Positions 10,143 through 19,309 of a stretch of DNA of 64,000 nucleotides are shown here, piece after piece; position 1 is the stretch's first letter; the number at the start of each line of letters is the position of its first letter. The DNA comes from Tamlana sp. 2_MG-2023. GTDB taxonomy: Bacteria > Bacteroidota > Bacteroidia > Flavobacteriales > Flavobacteriaceae. The translations under genes and the position numbers were made by a program. The notes under the pieces are model-generated. The model was given only the letters and a program-made list of their open reading frames with translations. It was not told the origin of the DNA and did no database searches. The DNA is taken from NCBI RefSeq assembly GCF_030548465.1, contig NZ_JAUOSF010000008.1, positions 62,001 through 126,000 on the forward strand. Direction: 5' to 3'.

Positions 10143-11579
10143 TTATTTTACAAAAGCATCCAAACTTGCTTTTACTCCGTTGGCTTCAATATCTTGTAAG
10201 TAACCTGTAACCATAACTTCCAACCCTTCTATTGCAGATAAATCTGTCCCCCAGAAATCCGTATTTGTTAAAGTAGCTTTTGCAATAGCAGAGACATCGT
10301 TAGTTGCCCATTGTGTTTTAAAGAAATCTAAAGCAGACTGATCGTCTTTTAAGGCAATTTCTTCTCCATTTCTTTCTCCTTTATAGAAAGCAATTAAAGA
10401 TGCTAACGAGAATAATAATCCTTTTGGCAATTCATTCTTTCTTTTGATATATTCTAAAATGGATGGTAATACTCTTGTTTTAAATTTAGATGTAGAATTT
10501 AATGAAATACTCATCAACGCATGTTCTAAGTATGGGTTTTTAAAACGATCTAAAACATCGTTTGCAAACTGATTTAACTCAGCTTCTGGCAAATCTAATG
10601 TCGGACAGATTTCGTTAAAGATAACTTGCTTTAAGTACGTTCCAACTACTTCATCTTCTAATGATTCACGTACTTTATCAATTCCGTATAAGTACCCCAC
10701 TGGCACTAACGTTGTATGAGCTCCATTTAAGATTCTTACTTTACGAGTTCTGTATGGCTCCATGTTATCTGTAAACACAATGTTTAATCCACAGGCCTCA
10801 GCAGGAATTTCTTCTTTTACAGATGCTGGTCCTTCAATTACCCATAAGTGAAATTGTTCTCCTTCTACTACTAAGTTGTCTTTATACCCCAGTTCTTCTG
10901 TAATTACATCCATTTTATCTCTTGGATACCCTGGTACAATCCTATCCACTAATGAATTACAAAAAACATTATCATTTTCAATCCATTTTATAAACGCTTC
11001 CCCTAAGTTCCAGTCTATAGCATATTGCAATATAATTCTCCTTAAGTTGTCTCCGTTTTTGTCAATTAACTCACATGGAATTAAAATCAACCCTTTGTCT
11101 GTAGCTCCATTAAAGGTTTGAAATCTCTTGTACAACAAAGCGGTTAATTTCCCAGGGTAGCTAGTTTGGGGAGCATCATCCAATTTATCATCAGCATTGT
11201 AGGCGATACCAGCTTCTGTAGTGTTGGAAATCACAAACCGTAAATCTGGATTTTCAGCAATAGCTAAATAACTAATATAGTTCTCGTAAGGATTAACACC
11301 TCTTTTAATGCAATCAATAACCTCATGCTCGCTAATAGCTTTTCCGTTTTTAATACCGTTTAAGTACAACGTGTACAATCCATCTTGATCGTTTAACATT
11401 TTAATTAAACCTTGATCAATAGGTTGAACTGCAACCACACCTGCATCAAAATCAGTTTTTTTGTTCATTTCATGAATCATCCAGTTCGTAAAAGCTCTTA
11501 GGAAGTTTCCTTCTCCAAACTGAATAATTCTTTCTGTGTATGTTTTTACACTTAAAGTGCTTCTATTTAATGATTTCAT
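10143..11579 (-). CDS. uxaB: Tagaturonate reductase (altronate oxidoreductase)
   Basis: 478 residues, mannitol dehydrogenase superfamily, close in length and motifs to UxaB. The N-terminus has RIIQFGEGNFLRAF (nucleotide-binding), with ISNTTEAGI near residue 130 and the catalytic-region signature RTRKVRILNGAHTTL near residue 280. UxaB reduces D-tagaturonate to D-altronate with NADH. The next gene upstream, uxaA, takes D-altronate, so the two act in series. There is no uronate isomerase (UxaC) in the operon, so the tagaturonate must come from another reaction. The dehydrogenase at 13302-14315 is the natural source, by oxidation of L-galactonate at C5. Confidence 0.92.
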   Translation of the reverse strand: MKSLNRSTLSVKTYTERIIQFGEGNFLRAFTNWMIHEMNKKTDFDAGVVAVQPIDQGLIKMLNDQDGLYTLYLNGIKNGKAISEHEVIDCIKRGVNPYENYISYLAIAENPDLRFVISNTTEAGIAYNADDKLDDAPQTSYPGKLTALLYKRFQTFNGATDKGLILIPCELIDKNGDNLRRIILQYAIDWNLGEAFIKWIENDNVFCNSLVDRIVPGYPRDKMDVITEELGYKDNLVVEGEQFHLWVIEGPASVKEEIPAEACGLNIVFTDNMEPYRTRKVRILNGAHTTLVPVGYLYGIDKVRESLEDEVVGTYLKQVIFNEICPTLDLPEAELNQFANDVLDRFKNPYLEHALMSISLNSTSKFKTRVLPSILEYIKRKNELPKGLLFSLASLIAFYKGERNGEEIALKDDQSALDFFKTQWATNDVSAIAKATLTNTDFWGTDLSAIEGLEVMVTGYLQDIEANGVKASLDAFVK

Positions 11580-11644
11580 TTTTTTATTATAAGTGATAAG
11601 TATCTTGTCTACTCATCGTTATCGTTTTTTTAATTTTTAAACAA

Positions 11645-13297
11645 TTATAAGGATACGCCTCGCTTCCAAGGAATAAAATCATTGTTTCCATGCAATACAG
11701 CTTTTGATGGTGTTTCACCACTTGCTACCCTAATAATATGATCTAAGATTTTTTCACCCATGGTTTGAATGGTGTCTTCCCCTGTTATTACAGTTCCTGC
11801 ATTGATGTCGATAATATCATTCATACGTTCGTATAGGTTCGTGTTACTAGACATTTTTAAAACTGGAGCAATTGGGTTCCCTGTTGGAGTCCCTAATCCC
11901 GTGGTAAATACAACAACATTACATCCAGAACCTACTAAACCTGTTGTAGATTCTACATCATTTCCTGGCGTACACAATAAATTTAATCCTGGTTTTGTAA
12001 CTTGCTCCGTATAATCTAACACCTGAACTACTGGTGACGTTCCTCCTTTTTTAGCTGCTCCAGCAGATTTCATAGCGTCGGTTATTAAACCATCTTTTAT
12101 GTTTCCTGGGGATGGGTTGTTCTCAAAACCAGAGCCTACAGCTACTGCTGCTGCAGAATAAGCACGCATTAAATCGTAGAACTTCTTAGCATCTTGCTCG
12201 GTTTCACATCTATTGATGATTTCTTGTTCAACACCATTTAATTCTGGGAATTCAGATAATACAGGTGAACCACCTAAGGCTACCAGTAAATCTGAAGCGT
12301 ATCCTAATCCTGGATTTGCAGAAATCCCCGAGAATCCATCGGATCCACCACACTCTAAACCAAGAACTAATTTACTCAATGGAGCTGGTTGACGCGTTAA
12401 TTTATTTGCTTCAACTAAACCTATAAATGTATGTTTTACAGCTTCTTCAATTAATTGTCTTTCACTTTCACTTTGTTGCTGTTCTAAATAATGAACAGGT
12501 TTATCATTATCTGGAGCAATCGCTTTAATAGCATCTTGCAACATCTCTATTTGTGCATTCTGACATCCTAAACTAAACACAGTAGCTCCCGCTACATTTG
12601 GGTTCGAAATGTAACCGGCTAATAATTTACATAAGGTTTCCGAATCCTGACGAATGCCTCCACAACCACCATCATGCTTTAAGAATTTAATGCCATCAAC
12701 ATTGGGGAAAACTCTATTTTTAGACATTTCCTCTTTTGTGGTAATGATTGGAGTATTGAAAATTTCTTCAGGACTAGCTCCAGATCTGTATTGCTGAATC
12801 AATGCATCTGTATCTACAGCGAAATCTTTCTTAGTTTCATACCCTAACTTTTCAGATAAAGCACCTTCCAAAACATCGACATTTCTATTTTCACAAAAGG
12901 TTAATGGAATTACCAACCAATAGTTAGCTGTTCCTACTTTACCATCTTTTCTAGGGAAACCGTTAAATGTTCGTCCTTCAAAGTTTGAAATATCTGGTGC
13001 CGTCCAAGTAAACTTTTCTGAACTCTCTTTATATTCTGCTGATGCATGCTTAACATTATCAATAGTAATTGCACATCCTGCTGAAATCGCTTTAACTGTT
13101 TTACCTATTAATACGCCGTACATGTAAATTTCATCACCAATAGCAAAGTCATACAAAGCAAACTTATGCTTTTGTTTAATGTCTTCTTTTAACATTAAAC
13201 TTTCTCTAGCTACCTCAATAAAAGTACCCTTGGTTAGTGGCTGAATGGCAACAATCACATTATCTTTTGGATCTATTTGTGTATACTGATTCGACAT
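11645..13297 (-). CDS. uxaA: Altronate dehydratase
   Basis: About 550 residues. I place the start at the ATG of MSNQYTQID (13297); a frame five codons longer begins with TTG inside the preceding gene. An N-terminal SAF-like domain (residues 1-100) is followed by the large galactarate/altronate dehydratase domain, with the cysteine motifs HDGGCGG, SLGCQN and LECGGSDGFSG that hold the metal centre. UxaA dehydrates D-altronate to 2-keto-3-deoxy-D-gluconate. It starts 4 bases after the dehydrogenase stop and precedes uxaB by 65 bases. KDG kinase and aldolase are not in the window and should be elsewhere in the genome. Confidence 0.93.
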   Translation of the reverse strand: MSNQYTQIDPKDNVIVAIQPLTKGTFIEVARESLMLKEDIKQKHKFALYDFAIGDEIYMYGVLIGKTVKAISAGCAITIDNVKHASAEYKESSEKFTWTAPDISNFEGRTFNGFPRKDGKVGTANYWLVIPLTFCENRNVDVLEGALSEKLGYETKKDFAVDTDALIQQYRSGASPEEIFNTPIITTKEEMSKNRVFPNVDGIKFLKHDGGCGGIRQDSETLCKLLAGYISNPNVAGATVFSLGCQNAQIEMLQDAIKAIAPDNDKPVHYLEQQQSESERQLIEEAVKHTFIGLVEANKLTRQPAPLSKLVLGLECGGSDGFSGISANPGLGYASDLLVALGGSPVLSEFPELNGVEQEIINRCETEQDAKKFYDLMRAYSAAAVAVGSGFENNPSPGNIKDGLITDAMKSAGAAKKGGTSPVVQVLDYTEQVTKPGLNLLCTPGNDVESTTGLVGSGCNVVVFTTGLGTPTGNPIAPVLKMSSNTNLYERMNDIIDINAGTVITGEDTIQTMGEKILDHIIRVASGETPSKAVLHGNNDFIPWKRGVSL

Positions 13298-13301
13298 GTT
13301 C

Positions 13302-14315
13302 TTAAAGTTCAAAATTTACAACGGCTTTGATAACGCCCGTTTCTGGTTTAGTCCAACTATCAAAATTTTCTATCATTTCAGTATAAGGCACACTATGTGT
13401 AATAAATGAATTAGTTGGAAATTGAGACAATACACTTATAACGTGCTCAAAATCTTCGGCAGTAGCATTTCTACTACACATTACAGTCGTTTCTTTAGCG
13501 TGAATCTTTGGGTGATTAAACGTTAAATCTCCTTTAGACAAACCTACAAGTACATAACGCCCTCCATGAGACATGTAATCTGTTCCTGTTTCTAAAGCAC
13601 CTTTAAACCCTGTAGCATCAAATACAGCTGTAGCCATATCACCGTTGGTGATTTTAGTAATTTTTTCTACGGGGTTATCATTCACATTAATGACGTAATC
13701 TGCACCAATTTCTTCTTTCGTGTATTTTAATCGATCGTTGTTTACATCTAACACTATAACCTTCGCACCAGCTATCTGTGCTAATTTCACCATCCCAATT
13801 CCAATAGGACCACAACCTACAATAACCACAGTCTCTCCTGGTTGAACATTTGCTCTACGGATGGCATGGGCACCTATGGCTAATGGCTCGACAATAGCCA
13901 TTTGATCATCAGATAAGTCGTTTGCTTGCAATAATAAGTCTTGCCGAACAGTAATATATTCTTGCATACCGCCATCGGAATGTACTCCCAAAACACTTAT
14001 ATTAGTACAGCAATTTGTTTTTCCGTTTTTGCAGGCAATACATTCGCCACAGCTTACGTATGGCATGACAACAACTTTATCTCCAGATTTTAAACCGCTT
14101 TTATTTTCGTCAATTTCAACAATCTCCGATGCCAATTCATGACCTAAAATTCTAGGATAGGTAAAAAAAGCTTGATTTCCAGAGTAAGCATGTAAATCTG
14201 TACCACAGATTCCTACCTTTTTAACTTTCAACAATGCTTCATTTTCTTTACGAATTGGCGCCTCTTTTTCTTTTAACAGAAACGTTCCTGGTTTCTCACA
14301 AACTATATATTTCAT
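13302..14315 (-). CDS. Zinc-dependent medium-chain dehydrogenase, RspB/LgoD-like; probable L-galactonate 5-dehydrogenase
   Basis: 337 residues, medium-chain alcohol dehydrogenase. The catalytic-zinc region is GICGTDLH and YPRILGHE; the structural-zinc cysteines are CGECIACKNGKTNCC; the Rossmann motif is VVIVGCGPIGIGMV. The VLGVHSDGG segment resembles RspB-type enzymes, a group that includes L-gulonate and L-galactonate 5-dehydrogenases. It is the first gene of the catabolic operon, so the divergent intergenic region carries its promoter. I infer that it oxidises L-galactonate to D-tagaturonate, the substrate of UxaB. The superfamily is certain; the substrate is inferred from the operon. Confidence 0.85.
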   Translation of the reverse strand: MKYIVCEKPGTFLLKEKEAPIRKENEALLKVKKVGICGTDLHAYSGNQAFFTYPRILGHELASEIVEIDENKSGLKSGDKVVVMPYVSCGECIACKNGKTNCCTNISVLGVHSDGGMQEYITVRQDLLLQANDLSDDQMAIVEPLAIGAHAIRRANVQPGETVVIVGCGPIGIGMVKLAQIAGAKVIVLDVNNDRLKYTKEEIGADYVINVNDNPVEKITKITNGDMATAVFDATGFKGALETGTDYMSHGGRYVLVGLSKGDLTFNHPKIHAKETTVMCSRNATAEDFEHVISVLSQFPTNSFITHSVPYTEMIENFDSWTKPETGVIKAVVNFEL

Positions 14316-14597
14316 CTATCTTATCAATTATAAAATTAACATTCACTTTATAAACCCTCCTAATACTTTTAAGATGGTTTTTAGCAGTTTGTAAATTTCA
14401 TTAAATAAGCCGTCTTGGATTAGACTATATGATTAAAAAACCAGAACATATGATGTTTATTAAAAATAACTTGGCTACACCAACACCACACAAACCATTG
14501 TAAACAAGAAACTTAAGAGACATGGAATTATAAAAGGCATTTCTCTGCCGATAAATTTGGTGGAATTTTGTCTTTCCAATTTGATATATTTGCTAAT
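14316..14597. promoter_or_regulatory. Divergent promoter region between the catabolic operon and the sensor gene
   Basis: A 282-base AT-rich gap separates the dehydrogenase gene (minus) from the hybrid sensor gene (plus). On the plus strand TAAATTTG at 14552-14559 matches the Bacteroidota -7 box TAnnTTTG and would place transcription start about 30 bases before the ATG at 14598. I see no clear TTG at -33. No matching box was found on the minus strand. The arrangement would let one regulator site serve both units. Confidence 0.35.
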
Positions 14598-17500
14598 ATG
14601 ATAATTAAGTTGACTTTAAAATTGAAAAAAACCATTCTAACAGGTGCATTATTACTTTTTAGTTGGTTTTCACATCATGCTCAAAACTCGGTAAAATTCG
14701 AGCATTTAAGCACAGAGAATGGACTGTCTCAAAGTGATGTTAACACAATTTTTCAAGACAAAAACGGATTCATGTGGTTTGGCACCCATGATGGATTAAA
14801 TAGATATGACGGCTATAGCTTTACAGTTTTTAAACCTGATTCTAATAACCCTCATAGTATTAGCAGCAACTTAATTTGGAAACTTATTGATGACCAAACT
14901 GGCAATTTATGGATTGGTACTACTGGCGGCGGTTTAAATTACTTTAATCAGGAAAATCAAGAATTTAAATCCTTTAAACATATTCCAGGTAATGACTCCA
15001 GTATAAAAAGTAATTATATTACTCAACTTTTTAAGGATAGTAATCACCGACTATGGGTTGGCACGAGAAAAGGAATCAGTATGGCCGATTTATCAAAACC
15101 CATAGATTCCTTAAGTTTCCAACATTTCAACTTGTATCAAAATAGTTCTGAATTAGCAAGAAGATCAAATAACGTCAGTGCATTTTTTGAAGATAGCAAA
15201 CATCAAGTTTGGATTGGAGGAGTATATGGTTTATCTAAATTGTCAAGAGATAAAAACGGGGACTTATATTTTCAAGATGTGAATCATTTAATCAACCTCC
15301 CTAATGTAGAAGTAAAAACTATAGCAGAAGATAATTTCGGTAATTTAATCATAGGAACGACCAATGGTTTATTTCGATATTTACCTTCTAAAGAATCGGA
15401 TAATCTTGAATTTATAAATGAAGGTAGTTATAATGCTATAGCAATCAATAATAACCATATTTGGGCTGGTACAGAAGATGGACTTCTAGAATTCTCCAAC
15501 ACATTAGACACTATAGCTCCAAAACTTATTGGCACATACAAATACAATCCTAAAAACCCTAATTTTAGTTTAAGCAAAAATGCGATCAAATCTTTATACA
15601 TTGATCAGTCGGGAATTGTATGGGCTGGTGCTAATGGTGGTGGCGTAAACAAATTTGATCCCCATAGCAAACAATTTCTACATACAAAAACAAGTCTAGA
15701 TCCTAACGGTCTTAGCCATGACAAAGTTCGCGCTTTGTACCAAGACAGTTATAACAACTTTTGGATAGGAACTGAAGGTGGTGGATTAAACCTAATAAGC
15801 GCATTAGACGGCAACAAAAACTGGAAGAACTTCCACCATTTACCAAATATTAAAAAGGTTTTTGCTATTGAAGAAATACAACTAAAAAACTCAAAAGAAT
15901 TATTAATTGGAGGCGAACATGCACCTGGTTTATATTCTATTGACATCACTAAAAACCGTAAGTTTACATCAAAGGATTTAAAACCTAAAAAAGGCGAATC
16001 AAATAGTGTTTTTTCAATTCTACAAGATAAAAACATGAACGTTTGGGTAGGCTCCTACGAGGGGGGGATTTATAGATGGTTAATTAATCCCGGTGGAAAT
16101 AGTTTTTCAAAAGATTTTTTATTGAGCAATCCGGCAAACCCTAAAAGTATTCCAAATAATATTATTAGAGATATTTTTCAGGATTCAAAAGGAAACATTT
16201 GGTTTGCTACTGGGAACGGTCTTTGCAAATTACCCCCAGAACAGCAAACTTCAAAAAACCCCAAGTTTAAAATTTATCAGAATACCCCATCAGATAGTAC
16301 AACTATAAGCCATAATTACATACTTACTATAAATGAAACCAAAGCTGGAGATATATGGGTTGGAACCTTTGGAGGTGGTTTAAATAGAATTAAAAACAGA
16401 CCGAATGGAGAGGTTGAATTCAAACGTTACTCAGAAAAAAATGGACTACCCAACAATGTTATAAAAGGTATTCTTGAAGACAACCAAAACAATCTTTGGA
16501 TTTCAACCAATAAAGGATTATCTAAATTTAATCCCAAAACAGAGATTTTTCAAAATTATGATGTTAATGATGGTTTACAAAGTAATGAATTTAGTGAGTT
16601 AGCAGCTTTTAAAACAAAAGAAGGACAAATGTTTTTTGGAGGCGTAAACGGTATTACAACCTTTTATCCTGATGAAATTATTAGCAACAAAAACAGACCT
16701 GAAACAGTTCTAACTAATTTTTCCATTTTTAACAAACCCGTTGCAATAGGTGAAAAAATTAACGGAAGAATAATTCTAAACAAGTCTATAAACACCACAA
16801 AAGAAATAGACCTAAAATACAGTGAAAACAGTTTTTCGTTTGAATTTGCTGCCCTTCATTATGCAGCTTCATCTAAAAATAAATATAAATATAAGTTAGA
16901 AGGCTTTGACGAAAACTGGATAAAAACAAGTTCAGACAATAGGTATGCCACTTATACTAACCTGGAACCTGGAACTTATACCTTAAAAGTAAAAGCATCT
17001 AATAATGATATTATCTGGGATGAAACTCCTATCGAGTTAAAAATTAATGTATCTCCACCATGGTGGCAAACTGGTATTGCCAAAATATTTTATTTATTAT
17101 TTGCCATTGGACTTCTACTTGGATTTAGACGATATACCATTGTGAGATCTACTGAAAAGCACCAGATGGATCTTCAAAAATTAGAAAAAGAAAAAAACGA
17201 AGAAATACATAGGTTAAAACTAGAGTTTTTCACTAATATCTCTCATGAATTTAGAACACCGTTAACATTAATAAAAGGACCATTAGACTTTTTACTAAAA
17301 AAGGGAGAAACGCTAAACAACAAGGAAGTAAAGGACCAATATGGTCTAATGCGAAAAAACACAGATTATTTATTAAGACTTGTAAACCAGCTTTTAGATT
17401 TTAGAAAGATGGATCATGGTAAAATGAATCTAAACCTAAGTCAAAGTAATATTGTTGAATTCATAAATGAAATAAGCGAGCCTTTTCAATTCTTAAGTCG

Positions 17501-18872
17501 AAAAAAAGACATTCATTTTAAGGTTAAATCATCTAAAACTGAAATTTTTTCATGGTTCGACTCCGATGCTATCGAAAAAATCATAAACAACTTATTGTCC
17601 AATGCCTTTAAATTCACTCCAGAGAATGGAGAGATTACCTTGAATGTTTTTGATGGCGTTGATTTTAATCAAACCGATATTATTGATGATTTTAACTTCA
17701 ACCATTCTAAATATATAATACTAAAAGTAAAAGATTCAGGACCAGGTATTCCTGCTCACAGAATTCAACATATATTCGAGCGGTTTTATACAGAAATAGG
17801 TGTATCAAGAGAAGTTAAAGACGTTAAAGGTGCTGGAATAGGATTATCCTTCACAAAGGAACTCGTAAAACTACACCAAGGTATTATAAAAGTAAAAAGT
17901 GATTCTGAAAACGGAACTACATTTTTTGTTTGGCTACCAAAAGACAAGAAAACCTATGAAACTAAAAAGGAAGTCTTATTCCATGAGGTTTTTGAAACTA
18001 ACACCTACATTAGTCAAGTAGATGCAGAGTCTCATGCTATTAGTTTTATGGACGATATTATCGACCAAAACATGACAAGGTCAAGGTCTAAACTTCCTTT
18101 ACTTCTAATTGTAGATGACAACCCTGATATTAGATCATTTATTAAAAAAGGACTTGGTGAAGACTATTATATTTACGAAGCTGAAAATGGAGAAAAAGGA
18201 TTAGAGTTAGCTAAAAACTTTTTGCCTAACATTATCATAACCGATTTGGTAATGCCTGTTATGGATGGTATAGAGCTCTGTAACAACCTAAAGGCCTCTA
18301 AAGAAACGAGTCATATTCCTGTGGTCATGTTAACAGCAAAAACCTCTCAAGAAAAGGAAATTGAAGGTTTAAAAACTGGAGCAGATGCCTATATAAGAAA
18401 ACCGTTTGACTTAGAGCTACTTGAATTAAAACTTGCAAATATCTTAAAAGACAGAGAAGAGTTACGTAAAAGGTTTAATAGAGAAATAACACTACAACCT
18501 AATGAAGTAACAGTAACCTCATCGGATGAAAACTTTCTTCAAAATGCTATAGATATTGTAGAAAAAAACATGATGAATTCTGAATTTAGTGTTGAAATGC
18601 TCGTAAAAGAAATGAACATGAGTAGAAGTAATGTTTACTTAAAAATTAAGGAACTTACTGGACTCTCTTCAAGTGAATTCATTAGAAACATTAAATTAAA
18701 ACGAGCTGTTCAACTTTTAGAAAAGAGTGATTTATCTGTAAAAGAAATCATGTATATGACAGGGTTTAATACAGCCTCCTATTTCTCCAAGTGTTTTAAA
18801 AAACAATTTGGTGTTATTCCTAGCAAATATGTTAAGATATCTGATAGTGAATCTTATAACGACTTAGAATAG
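14598..18872 (+). CDS. Hybrid two-component system sensor/regulator (HTCS)
   Basis: 1424 residues from the ATG at 14598; ten more codons are open upstream from a TTG. Order: signal peptide; a periplasmic sensor of about 700 residues made of repeated two-component propeller blades (many copies of the type MWFGTHDGLNRYD, LWIGTTGGGLN); a Y_Y_Y domain at about 690-810; a transmembrane segment near 825-845; HisKA with FTNISHEFRTPLTL (H883); HATPase (NLLSNAFKFTPENG, DSGPGI, GAGIGLSF); receiver with phospho-acceptor D1216 in TDLVMPVMDG; C-terminal AraC-type DNA-binding domain. All these parts in one protein are the hallmark of HTCS regulators, which bind an oligosaccharide in the periplasm and switch on a PUL. 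It sits between the catabolic operon and the depolymerase genes and probably controls both. Confidence 0.96.
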   Translation: MIIKLTLKLKKTILTGALLLFSWFSHHAQNSVKFEHLSTENGLSQSDVNTIFQDKNGFMWFGTHDGLNRYDGYSFTVFKPDSNNPHSISSNLIWKLIDDQTGNLWIGTTGGGLNYFNQENQEFKSFKHIPGNDSSIKSNYITQLFKDSNHRLWVGTRKGISMADLSKPIDSLSFQHFNLYQNSSELARRSNNVSAFFEDSKHQVWIGGVYGLSKLSRDKNGDLYFQDVNHLINLPNVEVKTIAEDNFGNLIIGTTNGLFRYLPSKESDNLEFINEGSYNAIAINNNHIWAGTEDGLLEFSNTLDTIAPKLIGTYKYNPKNPNFSLSKNAIKSLYIDQSGIVWAGANGGGVNKFDPHSKQFLHTKTSLDPNGLSHDKVRALYQDSYNNFWIGTEGGGLNLISALDGNKNWKNFHHLPNIKKVFAIEEIQLKNSKELLIGGEHAPGLYSIDITKNRKFTSKDLKPKKGESNSVFSILQDKNMNVWVGSYEGGIYRWLINPGGNSFSKDFLLSNPANPKSIPNNIIRDIFQDSKGNIWFATGNGLCKLPPEQQTSKNPKFKIYQNTPSDSTTISHNYILTINETKAGDIWVGTFGGGLNRIKNRPNGEVEFKRYSEKNGLPNNVIKGILEDNQNNLWISTNKGLSKFNPKTEIFQNYDVNDGLQSNEFSELAAFKTKEGQMFFGGVNGITTFYPDEIISNKNRPETVLTNFSIFNKPVAIGEKINGRIILNKSINTTKEIDLKYSENSFSFEFAALHYAASSKNKYKYKLEGFDENWIKTSSDNRYATYTNLEPGTYTLKVKASNNDIIWDETPIELKINVSPPWWQTGIAKIFYLLFAIGLLLGFRRYTIVRSTEKHQMDLQKLEKEKNEEIHRLKLEFFTNISHEFRTPLTLIKGPLDFLLKKGETLNNKEVKDQYGLMRKNTDYLLRLVNQLLDFRKMDHGKMNLNLSQSNIVEFINEISEPFQFLSRKKDIHFKVKSSKTEIFSWFDSDAIEKIINNLLSNAFKFTPENGEITLNVFDGVDFNQTDIIDDFNFNHSKYIILKVKDSGPGIPAHRIQHIFERFYTEIGVSREVKDVKGAGIGLSFTKELVKLHQGIIKVKSDSENGTTFFVWLPKDKKTYETKKEVLFHEVFETNTYISQVDAESHAISFMDDIIDQNMTRSRSKLPLLLIVDDNPDIRSFIKKGLGEDYYIYEAENGEKGLELAKNFLPNIIITDLVMPVMDGIELCNNLKASKETSHIPVVMLTAKTSQEKEIEGLKTGADAYIRKPFDLELLELKLANILKDREELRKRFNREITLQPNEVTVTSSDENFLQNAIDIVEKNMMNSEFSVEMLVKEMNMSRSNVYLKIKELTGLSSSEFIRNIKLKRAVQLLEKSDLSVKEIMYMTGFNTASYFSKCFKKQFGVIPSKYVKISDSESYNDLE

Positions 18873-18920
18873 ATAAAAACATAACTCATTTGTTTTATTC
18901 TAAAAATCATCTGTAGTGCA

Positions 18921-18951
18921 CTTTTTAAAACTTAAAAAGCATCTTTGCTTT
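18921..18951 (+). terminator. Weak candidate terminator after the HTCS gene
   Basis: CTTTTTAA, a 3-nt spacer and TTAAAAAG form an 8-bp stem (18921-18939). It overlaps a second 6-bp stem, AAAGCA/TGCTTT (18936-18951), followed by a short T-rich stretch. Both stems are weak and mutually exclusive, so this could be chance in AT-rich DNA. Confidence 0.3.
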
Positions 18952-18966
18952 AGTTATTTTAGGTAG

Positions 18967-19013
18967 ACAGACCATTCCAAGTTAAATATAATGTTTAACC
19001 AAACATGGTCTGT
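18967..19013. repeat. Nested dyad (inverted repeat) upstream of the hydrolase cluster
   Basis: ACAGACCAT (18967-18975) is repeated inverted as ATGGTCTGT (19005-19013). Inside it, on the same axis, GTTAAA (18981-18986) pairs with TTTAAC (18994-18999). There is no T-run after it, so it does not look like a terminator. Its place between the regulator gene and the first hydrolase unit suggests an operator or an mRNA leader hairpin, but I have no family match. Confidence 0.4.
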
Positions 19014-19046
19014 TCTAAAAATCGAAACGTTTTAAATTTAATAGCT

Positions 19047-19286
19047 ATGAGAGTTAAAATCTTCTTTTTTTTTTTAGCATTTCTGTTATTTGCCTATGAT
19101 TCAAAACAGGAAAAAACTATAAAAACGAAATCTAATATTGTTTTCATTTTTACTAATAGCTAAACGTACTCATTGCTTCATCCACTGGGTAATAAAGATT
19201 TTAACTTGACTAACATAGACGTAATGGCTAAACAAAAAGAAATGAATGATCCATTCAATTTATTAAACATTTACCAAACTATATAA
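19047..19286 (+). pseudogene. Sulfatase remnant, N-terminal fragment
   Basis: From the ATG at 19047 the frame gives a signal-like start (FFFFFLAFLLFAYDSKQ), then SNIVFIFTNS, a stop, and in the same frame TYSLLHPLGNKDFN, NIDVMAKQ and a final stop at 19286. This follows the N-terminus of S1 sulfatases (normally PNIVFIFTDD, then TPNIDxLAxxG). One metal-binding aspartate pair has become NS plus a stop. Everything after the NIDxLA region, including the CxPSR site, is gone. It sits 23 bases before the first GH2 gene, so its promoter may now drive that gene. Confidence 0.75.
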
Positions 19287-19309
19287 TTATTATAAAATTA
19301 AACTCATTT

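Noticed and set aside
6646-14315. Reading the catabolic operon as an ordinary L-fucose pathway.
   Set aside because: FucP and the mutarotase suggest fucose, but there is no fucose isomerase, kinase, aldolase or fuconate dehydratase. UxaB and UxaA act on six-carbon uronates with a 6-hydroxyl.
14568-14597. Longer HTCS start at a TTG giving ten extra residues.
   Set aside because: The signal peptide begins right after the ATG at 14598, and a -7-like box lies just upstream of it.
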